From: VRUE01 sp963774405
GTDB lineage: Bacteria; Actinomycetota; Thermoleophilia; Solirubrobacterales; 70-9
Length of the DNA stretch: 64,000 nt
Direction: 5' to 3'
Assembly (NCBI GenBank): GCA_963774405.1
Contig: CAVZEV010000004.1
Span: 186,001 to 250,000 of the forward strand
The position numbers were made by a program, and so were the translations under genes. Each line of letters starts with the position of its first letter. Position 1 is the first letter of the stretch. Below, piece by piece: positions 35,874 through 44,170 of this stretch. The notes under the pieces are model-generated. The model made no database searches. It saw only the letters and a program-made list of their open reading frames with translations, and was not told where the DNA came from.

Positions 35874-35911
35874 CTTCAGTAAGTGAAGCTATGTCGCTAC
35901 ACTTGCTGAAG
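35874..35911 (+). promoter_or_regulatory. Operator-like dyads between the pilus operon and an HxlR gene
   Basis: CTTCAGTAAGTG (35874-35885) and CACTTGCTGAAG (35900-35911) form an imperfect 12-bp inverted repeat with a 14-nt spacer. The left half is itself a dyad, CTTCAGTAAGTGAAG (35874-35888). The same CTTCA-N5-TGAAG design occurs in the sigma factor promoter at 11804. A divergent-promoter position makes autoregulation by the HxlR protein and control of the pilus operon plausible. Confidence 0.55.
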
Positions 35912-35945
35912 CGAGGCAATCGCCACAAGCCGCCTCGTTTTGATC

Positions 35946-36287
35946 ATGAGTGCAGCCTCCAACTCCCAATGTCCCGTCTGTCGCACGGCCGAAGTGGTCT
36001 GTGGCAAGTGGACCCTCCTCATCATCCGCGATCTGGCCGAAGGGTCTAGTCGCTTTTGCGAGCTGGAGCGCTCGCTGGAGGGGATCAGCCCGCGCACTCT
36101 GTCATTGCGCCTGCGGGCGCTGGAAGAGGAGGGCATCGTCGAGCGCCACACCTTCCCCGAGGTGCCGCCCCGGGTCGAGTACGCGCTGACCGAGAAGGGC
36201 GAGGCCCTGGTTCCCCTGGTCGAGGACATGCGCCGCTACGGCACCCGCTGGCTCTTCGAAGACGCGCCCACCCCCGCCGCCGCTTAA
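35946..36287 (+). CDS. HxlR-family winged-helix regulator
   Basis: 113 aa from ATG 35946; a TTG at 35940 is in frame. The HxlR signature is present: CPVCRTAEVVCGKWTLLIIRDLAEGSSRFCELERSLEGISPRTLSLRLRALEEEGIVER and VEYALTEKGEAL. The N-terminal Cys pair (CPVC) is typical of members that sense electrophiles or oxidants by cysteine chemistry. No ribosome site is obvious, so the mRNA may be near-leaderless. It is divergent from the prepilin operon across a 152-bp gap holding dyads. Confidence 0.85.
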   Translation: MSAASNSQCPVCRTAEVVCGKWTLLIIRDLAEGSSRFCELERSLEGISPRTLSLRLRALEEEGIVERHTFPEVPPRVEYALTEKGEALVPLVEDMRRYGTRWLFEDAPTPAAA

Positions 36288-36302
36288 GACCTTCCTCCAC
36301 CG

Positions 36303-36349
36303 TTCCGGTGCGCCTTATGTGGTCATAGGACGCATAAAGCGCACCGGAA
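36303..36349 (+). repeat. Dispersed palindromic repeat, copy 2
   Basis: Arms 36303-36319 and 36333-36349 are 17-bp reverse complements with one mismatch (C versus T). The outer sequence GTTCCGGTGCGC and the TTAT that follows are the same as in the repeat at 9841-9889, 26.5 kb away. It sits in the gap between the HxlR gene and the next gene. No T-run follows. Confidence 0.8.
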
Positions 36350-36416
36350 GGAGCTGCGGAAATGCAAGGCAGCGTGCAGGCGCAGGAGCGCCAGGCACGG
36401 GGGGGAAGCGAGGGCC

Positions 36417-38060
36417 GTGCGCGATCGCCTGCTCAACGACTCGCTGACCCGCCTCGCCGCCGAGGCGGCAATCAAGCTCAGCGCCCTTGTCGCCGGGGGG
36501 GACCAGATCCCCTATGACGTCGACGCCGAGAGCGGCGACGACTCGCTCTTCTACAGCTACCGTCCGCTGACTTCCCTCTACGTGCGCGAACGCGAGAGCG
36601 AGCTGCGCGGCCTCGACGCCTTCGGCGCGGCCCGCGACACCGTCGCCGCCGCCGGGATCGCCACCGCCTACCTCGAGGCCCGCGGCGAGCAGGTCCCCGG
36701 CGACCCGGGTGAGCGCGCCGCACAGATGCTCGCGGTCTTCCTCGCCTCGCTGTGGGACGGCTGCACCGAACTTTCCCTCGATCACGAGCGGCTGCGCAAC
36801 GCGCTCGCCGTGCTCGAGGCCGAGACCCGCGGCGCCGAGGAGGCCGAGGTGCTGATCGCGCCCCTGGTCGGGCTGCGGATGCCGCTGCCGCGCCTGCAGC
36901 TCGCCCATGGGCTGCAGATCGTCCGCGCCGACTCGATCGAGGCCCCAATCGAGGCGATGCGCAGCGAGGGCATGGGTCGCGCCGCCTGGCAGCCCCAGTT
37001 CCTCGCCGTCGCCGAGCAGGGCGAGGGAAGCGACAGCGCCGCCGCGGCTCTCAGTCAGCTGGGCGAGCTGATCAGCGTGATGCACCTCTTCAAGCCGGGC
37101 AGCGTCGGCCTCGGCCCATACGCCTTCGCACCCACCGGCGAGGACCGCTGGGCCCGCATCGCCACCGGCGCCCCCGCCGCTCGCCCGGGCTCCTATGAGC
37201 TGAGCGAGGCCGAGGCGATCGAGCTTGCCGAGTTCGCCGGCGCGCTGGAGGCGCGCCCCGACCCCGACGGCGCCCTCGCCTGGGCGGTCGCCCGCTTCGA
37301 GCTCGGCTGCGGCCGCGCCTCGGCCCTGGAGGGCCTCAGCGACCACCTGCTGGCGCTGCGCGCCGTGCTCGACGGCCACGGCCCGGTCGGCGCCTCGCTG
37401 CCGATGCGCGCCTCGGCCCTGATCGCCGACGAGAGCTTTGACCGGATCGAGGCCCGCGAGCGGATCGAGAGCGCGCTCGAGCTCGAGCGGGCGCTGATGA
37501 ACGGCGCCCCCTCGACCCCCGGGCTGGCGATCGCCGGCTGGATCGAGCAGGGCGTGCGCCGCATCCTGCGCGAAACCGCCCTCGGCGAGCTCAGCGCCGA
37601 CCTCAACACGGTCGCCGACGAGAGCCTGATCGCCGGCGGGCTCGGCGGCGGCGACGCCGAGATCGCGGTCGCCGAAGAGATTGCCGAGCCGAAGATCGTC
37701 GTCCCGGATCCGATCCCCGCAGCTGAGGAGATCTCGGTCTCGCGCGAAATCCCGGAGGTCGAGGAGATCCGCGCCCACCACTTCGAGCCAGAGGAGGAGC
37801 ACGACATGGACCAGGAGACCCGCATCCTCGAGCCGATCCCGGCCGAGGGCGAGATTCGCATCACCGCCACCCCCTGGCTGGAGGAGGTCGACGCGCCCGA
37901 GCACAGCACCCTCGACTTCCCCGCGATCGAGGGCGACGTCGGCCACCGCGAGCGGATCGACACCCCACGCGTCCGCCACCTCTTTCCGGTCCCGGAGGAC
38001 GCGGACTGGGAGGTCCGCGAGCTCAAGTACAGCCACTACGATCGTCGCAGCGCCGGCTAG
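36417..38060 (+). CDS. Large cytoplasmic protein of unknown function
   Basis: 547 aa from GTG 36417. I do not recognise the family. No signal peptide or membrane segment. The first about 400 residues are Ala/Leu/Glu-rich and look all-helical, with a segment LPRLQLAHGLQIVRADSIEAP and an ALAWAVARFELGCGRASALEGLSDHLLALRAVL helix bundle. The last about 130 residues are acidic and disordered (VAEEIAEPKIVVPDPIPAAEE) and end in a more ordered HLFPVPEDADWEVRELKYS. It is convergent with, and overlaps by 4 bp, the tandem ArsA-type ATPase genes. A partner role with those ATPases is only a guess. Confidence 0.7.
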   Translation: MRDRLLNDSLTRLAAEAAIKLSALVAGGDQIPYDVDAESGDDSLFYSYRPLTSLYVRERESELRGLDAFGAARDTVAAAGIATAYLEARGEQVPGDPGERAAQMLAVFLASLWDGCTELSLDHERLRNALAVLEAETRGAEEAEVLIAPLVGLRMPLPRLQLAHGLQIVRADSIEAPIEAMRSEGMGRAAWQPQFLAVAEQGEGSDSAAAALSQLGELISVMHLFKPGSVGLGPYAFAPTGEDRWARIATGAPAARPGSYELSEAEAIELAEFAGALEARPDPDGALAWAVARFELGCGRASALEGLSDHLLALRAVLDGHGPVGASLPMRASALIADESFDRIEARERIESALELERALMNGAPSTPGLAIAGWIEQGVRRILRETALGELSADLNTVADESLIAGGLGGGDAEIAVAEEIAEPKIVVPDPIPAAEEISVSREIPEVEEIRAHHFEPEEEHDMDQETRILEPIPAEGEIRITATPWLEEVDAPEHSTLDFPAIEGDVGHRERIDTPRVRHLFPVPEDADWEVRELKYSHYDRRSAG

Positions 38061-39208
38061 GCGCGGCCTGCTGCCAGCTCGATCCGCTCCTCGCTGGAGG
38101 CGAACAGGTAGCGGTTGATCTCGGCCAGGCCGGCCAGGTCGTGCACGTCCTCGTCGAGGTAGGGGACGCGGATCACGCCCTGGGCGCGCAGCTCGTTGGC
38201 GAGGTGCTCGATGTTGCGCGCGTCGCGCTCGGCCAGCGCCTGGTAGTCGGCGAAGTTCTCGGCGACCCGACTGGCCAGGTCCTCGTCGCCGAGCTTCGCG
38301 GCGAGCGCGGCCTCCAGGTCCTCGCCGTCACCGCGCAGCTGCTCGGCCGGGTAGTGGACCTTGTTGACGATCACGCCGCCGAAGGGCAGCTTCGCCTCGA
38401 CCAGTTTGCGGTGGAAGTAGACCGCCTCGTCGACTGGCTCGCCCTGGGGGCCACAGACAACCAGGAAGCAGGTTCGGGGGTCGCCGAGCAGGCTGTTGAC
38501 GCGCTTGGCCCGGGCCTGGAAGCCGTCGACCATGCCACTGAAGGCGTTGAAGAACTCGGCCAGGTCGGCCAGCAGATCGAAGCCGACGATCCGCTTGAAG
38601 ACCGAGAGCGCCACCGAGGCGCCGCGGCCGGCGACCTTGGCGGCGAGGCCGGTCGGCTTCATGAAGACGCGCAGCGAGCGCCCTTCGATGAACTGGGTCA
38701 GCCGTTTCGGCGCGTCGAGGAAGTCGAGCGCGTTGCGGCTCGGCGGCGTGTCGAGGACGAGCAGGTCGAAGCGGCCCTCGCTGTGCAGCTCGAAGAGCTT
38801 CTCCATCGCCATGTACTCCTGCGAGCCGGCCAGGGCGCTGGAGATCTGCTGGTAGATGCGGTTGTTGAGGACGCGGTCGCGGGCCTCCTCGTCCGGCGCC
38901 TGGCGGGCGACGAGCTCGTCGAAGGTCGCCTTGGCGTCGAGCATCATCGCCCAGAGCTCGCCCTTGATCTCGACTCCGTGCTGCTCGAACAGCGCCGGGT
39001 CGACCTGCTTGGCCTCGTTGCCGAGCTCCTTCAGGCCGAGCGAGTCGGCGAGGCGCTTGGCCGGGTCGATCGTCAGCACGCAGACCTTGAGCCCGCGCGC
39101 CGCCATCCCGGTCGCGATCGCCGCCGAGGTCGTCGTCTTGCCGACGCCGCCGGAGCCGGCGCAGATGCAGATGTCCTTGCCCTCGAGGATCTCGCCGACC
39201 GCCGGCAT
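38057..39208 (-). CDS. ArsA/Get3-family ATPase, second of a tandem pair (Rv3680-like)
   Basis: 383 aa. Deviant Walker A is GSGGVGKTTTSAAI (about 19-32), the ArsA switch is TIDPAKRLADSLG, and the DTPPSRNALDFLD motif (Walker B region) is present. The tandem pairing of two such ATPases is a known actinobacterial feature (Rv3679-Rv3680, BagA/BagB), where the pair forms one complex linked to envelope tolerance. No arsenic-resistance gene is nearby, so an arsenite pump role is unlikely. The start overlaps the stop of the upstream ATPase by one base (TGATG). Confidence 0.85.
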   Translation of the reverse strand: MPAVGEILEGKDICICAGSGGVGKTTTSAAIATGMAARGLKVCVLTIDPAKRLADSLGLKELGNEAKQVDPALFEQHGVEIKGELWAMMLDAKATFDELVARQAPDEEARDRVLNNRIYQQISSALAGSQEYMAMEKLFELHSEGRFDLLVLDTPPSRNALDFLDAPKRLTQFIEGRSLRVFMKPTGLAAKVAGRGASVALSVFKRIVGFDLLADLAEFFNAFSGMVDGFQARAKRVNSLLGDPRTCFLVVCGPQGEPVDEAVYFHRKLVEAKLPFGGVIVNKVHYPAEQLRGDGEDLEAALAAKLGDEDLASRVAENFADYQALAERDARNIEHLANELRAQGVIRVPYLDEDVHDLAGLAEINRYLFASSEERIELAAGRA

Positions 39209-40194
39209 CAGCCCAGCCTCCTCGCCAGCTGCCGAGCGCCCTCGATGCCGAGGTCGGGCTCGAAGAGGAAGGGCAGGGTCTTGACCGGCGCCTCGACCCG
39301 CCGCCGCAGGCGGGCCAGCTGAGCGCGCTGGGAGCGGGCCCGGTTGTGCTCGGAGAGCCCGGCCCGCGCCGCCGCCCGCAGGCCGTCGTCGCTCTCCTCG
39401 GCGAGGCCGGCAAGCTGTTCGGCCTCCTCGCCCGAGAAGCGCTCCGGGTAGACGCCGTTCATGTAGACGCGGTCGACGGCGACGCCGACGTCGTCGATCA
39501 GCTCGCGCTCCAGCGTCGCCGACTCGTTGACCGGCATCTCCTCTGGCAGGGCGACGATCGCCACGCCGGTGTGCTCCTGGTCGGTGATCAGGCGGTCGAG
39601 CTGCTGCGCCTGGGAGTGGATCGGCCCGACCCGGGCGATCGCGGCGAAGGTGCGCGGCGTCTGCAGGAAGCCGATGCCGTGGCCGGTGGCGGGGGCGTCG
39701 ACGATCACCAGGTCGTACTTGCGCCCGCTCTTGACCTTGCGGTCGAGCTGGGCCAGCTCCCAGATCTTGCCGATCGTGACCAGCTCCTTCAGCCCCGGCG
39801 TGGCCGCGGCGAGGTAGTTGAAGATGCGGCTGCGGAAGAGCATGTCGCGCATCGCCCGCACCTTCAGCTGCAGCAGCACGTACTCGCGCATCGACTCGTC
39901 GGGGTCGATCGAGATCGACCAGAGGTTCTCCTCCATCTCGACCTCGTGGAAGCCGACCTCGGTGTGGGCGAACATCCGCGAGGCGTTCTCCTGGGAGGAG
40001 ACCTCGCAGACGATCGTCCGCTTGCCTTCGGCCGCGGCGCGCAGGCCAAGCGCCAGCGCGACCGTGGTCTTGCCGACGCCGCCCTTGCCGGTGACGAAGA
40101 CCAGTCGCTTGTCGAGAAGTTCGGTTACCGGGTGATTCCTAGCAATTTCAGGGGCCGGCAGGAAAAGCGGGTGGGTATGCGAATACCCGCGCAA
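39208..40194 (-). CDS. ArsA/Get3-family ATPase, first of a tandem pair (Rv3679-like)
   Basis: 328 aa if TTG 40194 is used. The conserved part begins LLDKRLVFVTGKGGVGKTTVALALGL, with no ATG or GTG in between, so the start is uncertain; a CTG at 40161 is another option. Walker A is GKGGVGKTT; the DAPATGHGIGFLQTPRTF motif matches this family. It pairs with the downstream ATPase as in Rv3679/Rv3680. The TTG overlaps the divergent parA start region, so the true starts of one or both genes are probably further inside. Confidence 0.8.
   Translation of the reverse strand: MRGYSHTHPLFLPAPEIARNHPVTELLDKRLVFVTGKGGVGKTTVALALGLRAAAEGKRTIVCEVSSQENASRMFAHTEVGFHEVEMEENLWSISIDPDESMREYVLLQLKVRAMRDMLFRSRIFNYLAAATPGLKELVTIGKIWELAQLDRKVKSGRKYDLVIVDAPATGHGIGFLQTPRTFAAIARVGPIHSQAQQLDRLITDQEHTGVAIVALPEEMPVNESATLERELIDDVGVAVDRVYMNGVYPERFSGEEAEQLAGLAEESDDGLRAAARAGLSEHNRARSQRAQLARLRRRVEAPVKTLPFLFEPDLGIEGARQLARRLG
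40173..40188 (+). promoter_or_regulatory. Short perfect dyad between the ATPase and parA genes
   Basis: GGGTAT (40173-40178) and ATACCC (40183-40188) with a GCGA spacer. It falls between the two divergent genes, next to the annotated starts. It could be an operator shared by both, or chance. Confidence 0.3.
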
Positions 40195-41357
40195 TGGGAT
40201 TCCTTAGCCGCAAGAACAAGTTCAAGGACGCCACACCGGTCGTCGAGGAGCAGCACCCGATTGTGGAGGAGCTGGAGGAGATGGAAGAGCTTCTACCCGA
40301 GACGCCCCGGCCGGCGGTGGCCTGTCGGTGCAGGGGACCACGAGGCGCCTCGGCCCGCGGGGCCTGTCGCCGCAGGGCACCACCACCCCCTCCGGTCGCT
40401 AAAGCGTCCTCGGGGGCGGTCCCCCCTGCGACGCCACCCGCGGGAGAGGCGTCTGAGGTTGAAGATTCCGAGGGACCGTCCGCATCGGTGGCCGTGAAGG
40501 CTGAGCCCGAGCCCGAGAGGTTCATGCCGCGGGATCTTCTGGCGCCCAGTCGGCACGAGGTTGCTGTGAAGGAGCCTGAGGTCGAGGCGCCGGTTAAGCA
40601 TGCTGAGGTGATTGCGTTTGCTAATCAGAAGGGTGGGGTCGCTAAGACGACCACGACGCTGAATCTTGCTGTGGCCTTTGCCGAGTCGGGGTATCGGGTG
40701 CTTTGTGTTGACCTGGACCCGCAGGGGAACCTGACGATGAGTCAGGGGATCGACCCGGACAAGGTCGAGAAGAGCCTCTATGACGTGCTCGTGCACGACA
40801 TGCCGATGGCCGAGATCATCCAGCACCGCGAGATCGACATCGCGGTCGCCTCGATCGACCTGGCCGGGGCCGAGATCGCGATGAGCACCAAGATCGGCCG
40901 CGAGCGCTCGCTCGAGAAGTCACTGAAGGAAGTCTGGGCCGATTACGACTACGTCTGCATCGACACGCCGCCCAGCCTCGGGCTGCTGACGATCAACGCG
41001 CTCACCGCCGCCAACAAGGTGATCGTCCCGGTGCAGTGCGAGTACCTCTCGATGCGCGGGCTGGTGCAGCTGCAGAACACGCTGAAGATGATCCAGGAGA
41101 ACCTCAACCCGGACGTCCGCATCGAGGGCATCCTGCCGACGATGCTCGACAGCCGCACCGTCCACGCCAAGGAGGCGGTCGAGATCCTCGAGGAGAACTT
41201 CGGCGATCTGGTCTTCAAATCACGCATTCGCAAGGCGATCAAGTTCGCCGAGGCGCCCGTCAAGGGTGCGAGTGTGCTCAAGTACGATCCGCAGAGCAAC
41301 GCCGCGGGGTACTACCGTGACCTTGCGAAGGAGGTCCTTGCACATGAGCAGGCGTGA
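40194..41357 (+). CDS. ParA-family ATPase upstream of ftsZ
   Basis: 387 aa from ATG 40194, or 277 aa from ATG 40524 (preceded by GAGAGG), which would be a normal ParA length. The ATPase core has the deviant Walker A QKGGVAKTTTT, VDLDPQGNLTMSQG, and DTPPSLGLLTINAL, with no HTH domain. The extra N-terminal 110 residues are acidic and Pro-rich, with an odd Arg/Cys-rich patch (residues 42-62) that may come from two compensating indels. It overlaps ftsZ by 14 bp, implying coupled expression. This recalls MipZ-type ParA proteins that position FtsZ, but the functional link is inference. Confidence 0.82.
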   Translation: MGFLSRKNKFKDATPVVEEQHPIVEELEEMEELLPETPRPAVACRCRGPRGASARGACRRRAPPPPPVAKASSGAVPPATPPAGEASEVEDSEGPSASVAVKAEPEPERFMPRDLLAPSRHEVAVKEPEVEAPVKHAEVIAFANQKGGVAKTTTTLNLAVAFAESGYRVLCVDLDPQGNLTMSQGIDPDKVEKSLYDVLVHDMPMAEIIQHREIDIAVASIDLAGAEIAMSTKIGRERSLEKSLKEVWADYDYVCIDTPPSLGLLTINALTAANKVIVPVQCEYLSMRGLVQLQNTLKMIQENLNPDVRIEGILPTMLDSRTVHAKEAVEILEENFGDLVFKSRIRKAIKFAEAPVKGASVLKYDPQSNAAGYYRDLAKEVLAHEQA

Positions 41358-42663
41358 CAAGCGAGCAAGCATGAGAGAGGGGCCTCTCTCCGATCTCTTC
41401 AGGTCGACGTCGGAGGAGAACGAGCAGCCTCCGGCCGAGCCACAGCCCCCTGCCGCTGAAGACGCATCCGAGGAAACCCCGCCCGAGCGGCTCAAGCGGG
41501 TGTTCTCCGAGGAGCCTTCTCATGCTCGGCGCGAGATTGAGCCGATCGTGGAATCGCCTCGTTACGGGCGGGAGGAGCCGGAGTACGAGCCGCCGGGGAG
41601 TGGGGAGCCGCACCAGCCGGTGATCCGGGTCGTGGGTGTGGGTGGCGGTGGTGTCAATGCCGTCAACCGGATGGTCGAGGCGCGGATTCCCGGGGTCGAG
41701 TTCATGGCGGTCAACACCGATCTTCAGTCGCTGCAGCTCTGCATGGCCGACGTCACCGTCCACATCGGCGAAGAAGCGACGCGCGGTCTCGGCGCCGGCG
41801 CCGATCCCGAGCTCGGCCATCGCTCCGCCTTCGAGGAACAGGACAAGATCAAGCGCCTGCTCAAGGGCTCCGACATGGTCTTCGTCGCCGCCGGCGCCGG
41901 CGGCGGCACGGGTACCGGCGCCGCGCCTGTGATCGCCCGCCTCGCCCGCGAGGTCGGCGCGCTCACGGTCGGCATCGTCACCAAGCCGTTCAGCTTCGAG
42001 GGCAGCCGCCGCGGCAACCAGGCCAACAAGGGCATCGAGGAACTTGCCGCCGAGGTCGACACCCTGATCGTCGTCCCCAACGACCGCCTGCTCGAGGTGC
42101 TCGACCAGCAGACCTCGATGGTCGAGGCCTTCCAGGTCGCCGACGACGTGCTGCGCCAGGGCGTGCAGGGCATCTCCGACCTGGTCACGCTGCCCGCCGT
42201 GATCAACCTCGACTTCGCCGACGTGCGCACGATCATGTCGGAGGCCGGCCGGGCGCTGCTCGGCATTGGCATGGGCCACGGCAACGAGCGGGCCATTCTG
42301 GCTGCCGAGAAAGCCATTTCTTCACCGCTGCTGGAGACCTCGATGGAGGGTGCGCGGGCGATCCTGCTCTCGATCACCGGTGGCGCCGACCTCTCCCTGG
42401 TCGAGGTCAGCGAGGCGGCCAAGGTGGTCGGCGAAGCCGCCCATCCCGACGCCAACATCATCTTCGGCGCCAACGTCGACGAGGAGCTGGGCGACCAGGT
42501 CTGGGTGACGGTCGTCGCGACCCGCTTTGACGGGCGCCCGACGCCGCAACGCCGGGTCGCCGAGCCGACGATCCGCCGCACCAAAGACGCGCCGCGCTCC
42601 GGCCGCCGTGAGCGCTCCGGCGACCTCGGCGGCATCGACGTCCCCGAGTTCCTGCCCGGGTAG
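41344..42663 (+). CDS. ftsZ: Cell division GTPase FtsZ with an N-terminal extension
   Basis: 439 aa from ATG 41344, with the ribosome site AAGGAGG 9 nt upstream. The tubulin-type GTPase core starts at residue 93 (VIRVVGVGGGGVNAVNRM). The signature GGGTGTGAAP is at about 187-196, the T7 loop is NLDFADVRTIM, and the end IDVPEFLPG resembles the conserved C-terminal binding peptide. FtsZ forms the cytokinetic ring. The about 92-residue acidic, Pro-rich extension before the core is unusual; standard FtsZ has about 10 residues there. No other division and cell wall genes are near, so it may be a separate locus or a paralogue. Confidence 0.9.
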   Translation: MSRRDKRASMREGPLSDLFRSTSEENEQPPAEPQPPAAEDASEETPPERLKRVFSEEPSHARREIEPIVESPRYGREEPEYEPPGSGEPHQPVIRVVGVGGGGVNAVNRMVEARIPGVEFMAVNTDLQSLQLCMADVTVHIGEEATRGLGAGADPELGHRSAFEEQDKIKRLLKGSDMVFVAAGAGGGTGTGAAPVIARLAREVGALTVGIVTKPFSFEGSRRGNQANKGIEELAAEVDTLIVVPNDRLLEVLDQQTSMVEAFQVADDVLRQGVQGISDLVTLPAVINLDFADVRTIMSEAGRALLGIGMGHGNERAILAAEKAISSPLLETSMEGARAILLSITGGADLSLVEVSEAAKVVGEAAHPDANIIFGANVDEELGDQVWVTVVATRFDGRPTPQRRVAEPTIRRTKDAPRSGRRERSGDLGGIDVPEFLPG

Positions 42664-42718
42664 TTACCCCGCCCGTGAGCGCGGCGAGCGACACGGTGAC
42701 TTCCGGGGGTTCTAATCC

Positions 42719-44170
42719 GTGTCGGTCGCCGCGCGAACCTGTGTTTTGAGCGGGGTCGTCGCTGCGGGCCACCCTCTCTCCGCCGAGGCGGGGGCGCAGG
42801 TGCTGCGCGAAGGCGGCAACGCGGTCGACGCGGCGGTCTGCGCCGTGCTGGCGTCCTTCGCGGTCGAGAGCCCGCTGACGGGGTTCGGTGCGGGTGGATT
42901 CATGATGGTCCACGACGGCGGTGAGACGACGCTGCTCGACTTCTTCGTCGCCGCCCCCGGGCGTGGCGGCGTCAAGCGGGGCGCCGAGCTGGTGCCGGTG
43001 CAGGTCCACTTCGACGTCGAGACCGTGCAGACGTTCTACGTCGGCCCGGTCTCCTGCGGCGTCCCCGGCAACGCCGCCGGGCTCGAGCGGGCGCTGGCGC
43101 GCTTCGGCACGGTGCCGCTCGCCGAGCTGGTCAAGCCGGGCATCGGACTGGCTCGCGAGGGCGCCCCGGTCAACCGCGAGCAGGCCTACATCCTCGACAT
43201 CCTCGAGCCGATCCACGCCCGCCTGCCCGGCACGCGCGAGCTCTACGCGCCGGACGGTCGCACCCTGCGCGAGGGCGAGGTCTTCCGCTTCGCCGAGCTG
43301 GCCGAGGCACTCGAACGCTTCGGAGCCGAGGGGGCGGAGCCCTTCTGCGGCGGCGAGATCGCCGCGGCCCTGAGCGCCTACGTGGTCGAGCGCGGTGGCG
43401 CGCTCGGTCTCGCCGACTTCAACGGCTACGAGGTGATCGAGCGCGAGCCGATCCGGGCCGACTTTCGCGGCAGCGAGGTGCTGACCAACCCGCCGCCCTC
43501 CTCGGGCGGGACCCTGATCGCCTACTGCCTCGGCCTGCTCGAGCAGGCCGGCGAGAGCAGCGGGCCCGAGCAGTTGGTTGCCGCGATGCAGGCCGCCAAC
43601 GCGGCTCGTGGCGACCTGCTCGGCTCGACCACGCACATCTCCGTGCTCGACCGCAACGGCATGTGCGCAAACGTCACCTGCTCCAACGGCTCGGGCTCCG
43701 GCGTGCTCGTCCCCGGCACCGGCGTGATCCTCAACAACATGCTGGGTGAGGAGGACCTCAACCCGGGCGGCTTCCACTCGATCCCGGCGGGCCACCGGGT
43801 CACCTCGATGATGGCGCCGACCGTGGTCCTGCGCGACGGCGAGATCGAGCTCGGCCTCGGCAGCGCCGGCTCCAACCGGATCCGCTCGGCGATCCTGCAG
43901 ACGATCGTGCGGGCGGTCGAGCAGGGCATGGGGGCGGACGAGGCGGTGCGGGCACCGCGGCTTCACTTCGAGGACGGCGTCGTCCAGGCCGAGCCGGGAA
44001 TCGACGATGAGGCGCTGGCGCGAATCGAGGCGGGCGGAACCCCGGTCCTGCGCCGCCCGGAGATCAACCTCTTCTTCGGCGGCACCCAGGCTGTCGCCCG
44101 CGAGCGCGAGAGCGGCAGGCTCAGCGGCGGCGGCGATCCCCGCCGTGGCGGTAGCGTGGCGTTCGCATGA
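42719..44170 (+). CDS. ggt: Gamma-glutamyltransferase/glutathione hydrolase family protein
   Basis: 483 aa from GTG 42719. The family signature GGNAVDAAVCAVLA, TGFGAGGFMMVHD, then the autoprocessing Thr in STTHISVLDRNG, and ILNNMLGEEDL are clear. The mature enzyme is normally cleaved before that Thr, which becomes the nucleophile. No signal peptide is seen, so it would act inside the cell. In this group it may act on gamma-glutamyl compounds or other substrates rather than glutathione, which actinobacteria generally lack. It overlaps the cyclase gene by 4 bp (ATGA). Confidence 0.87.
   Translation: MSVAARTCVLSGVVAAGHPLSAEAGAQVLREGGNAVDAAVCAVLASFAVESPLTGFGAGGFMMVHDGGETTLLDFFVAAPGRGGVKRGAELVPVQVHFDVETVQTFYVGPVSCGVPGNAAGLERALARFGTVPLAELVKPGIGLAREGAPVNREQAYILDILEPIHARLPGTRELYAPDGRTLREGEVFRFAELAEALERFGAEGAEPFCGGEIAAALSAYVVERGGALGLADFNGYEVIEREPIRADFRGSEVLTNPPPSSGGTLIAYCLGLLEQAGESSGPEQLVAAMQAANAARGDLLGSTTHISVLDRNGMCANVTCSNGSGSGVLVPGTGVILNNMLGEEDLNPGGFHSIPAGHRVTSMMAPTVVLRDGEIELGLGSAGSNRIRSAILQTIVRAVEQGMGADEAVRAPRLHFEDGVVQAEPGIDDEALARIEAGGTPVLRRPEINLFFGGTQAVARERESGRLSGGGDPRRGGSVAFA

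Noticed and set aside
38057..40194. Arsenite pump ATPase (arsA) call
   Set aside because: No arsB, arsD or arsR is nearby, and the tandem arrangement matches the Rv3679/Rv3680 type instead.
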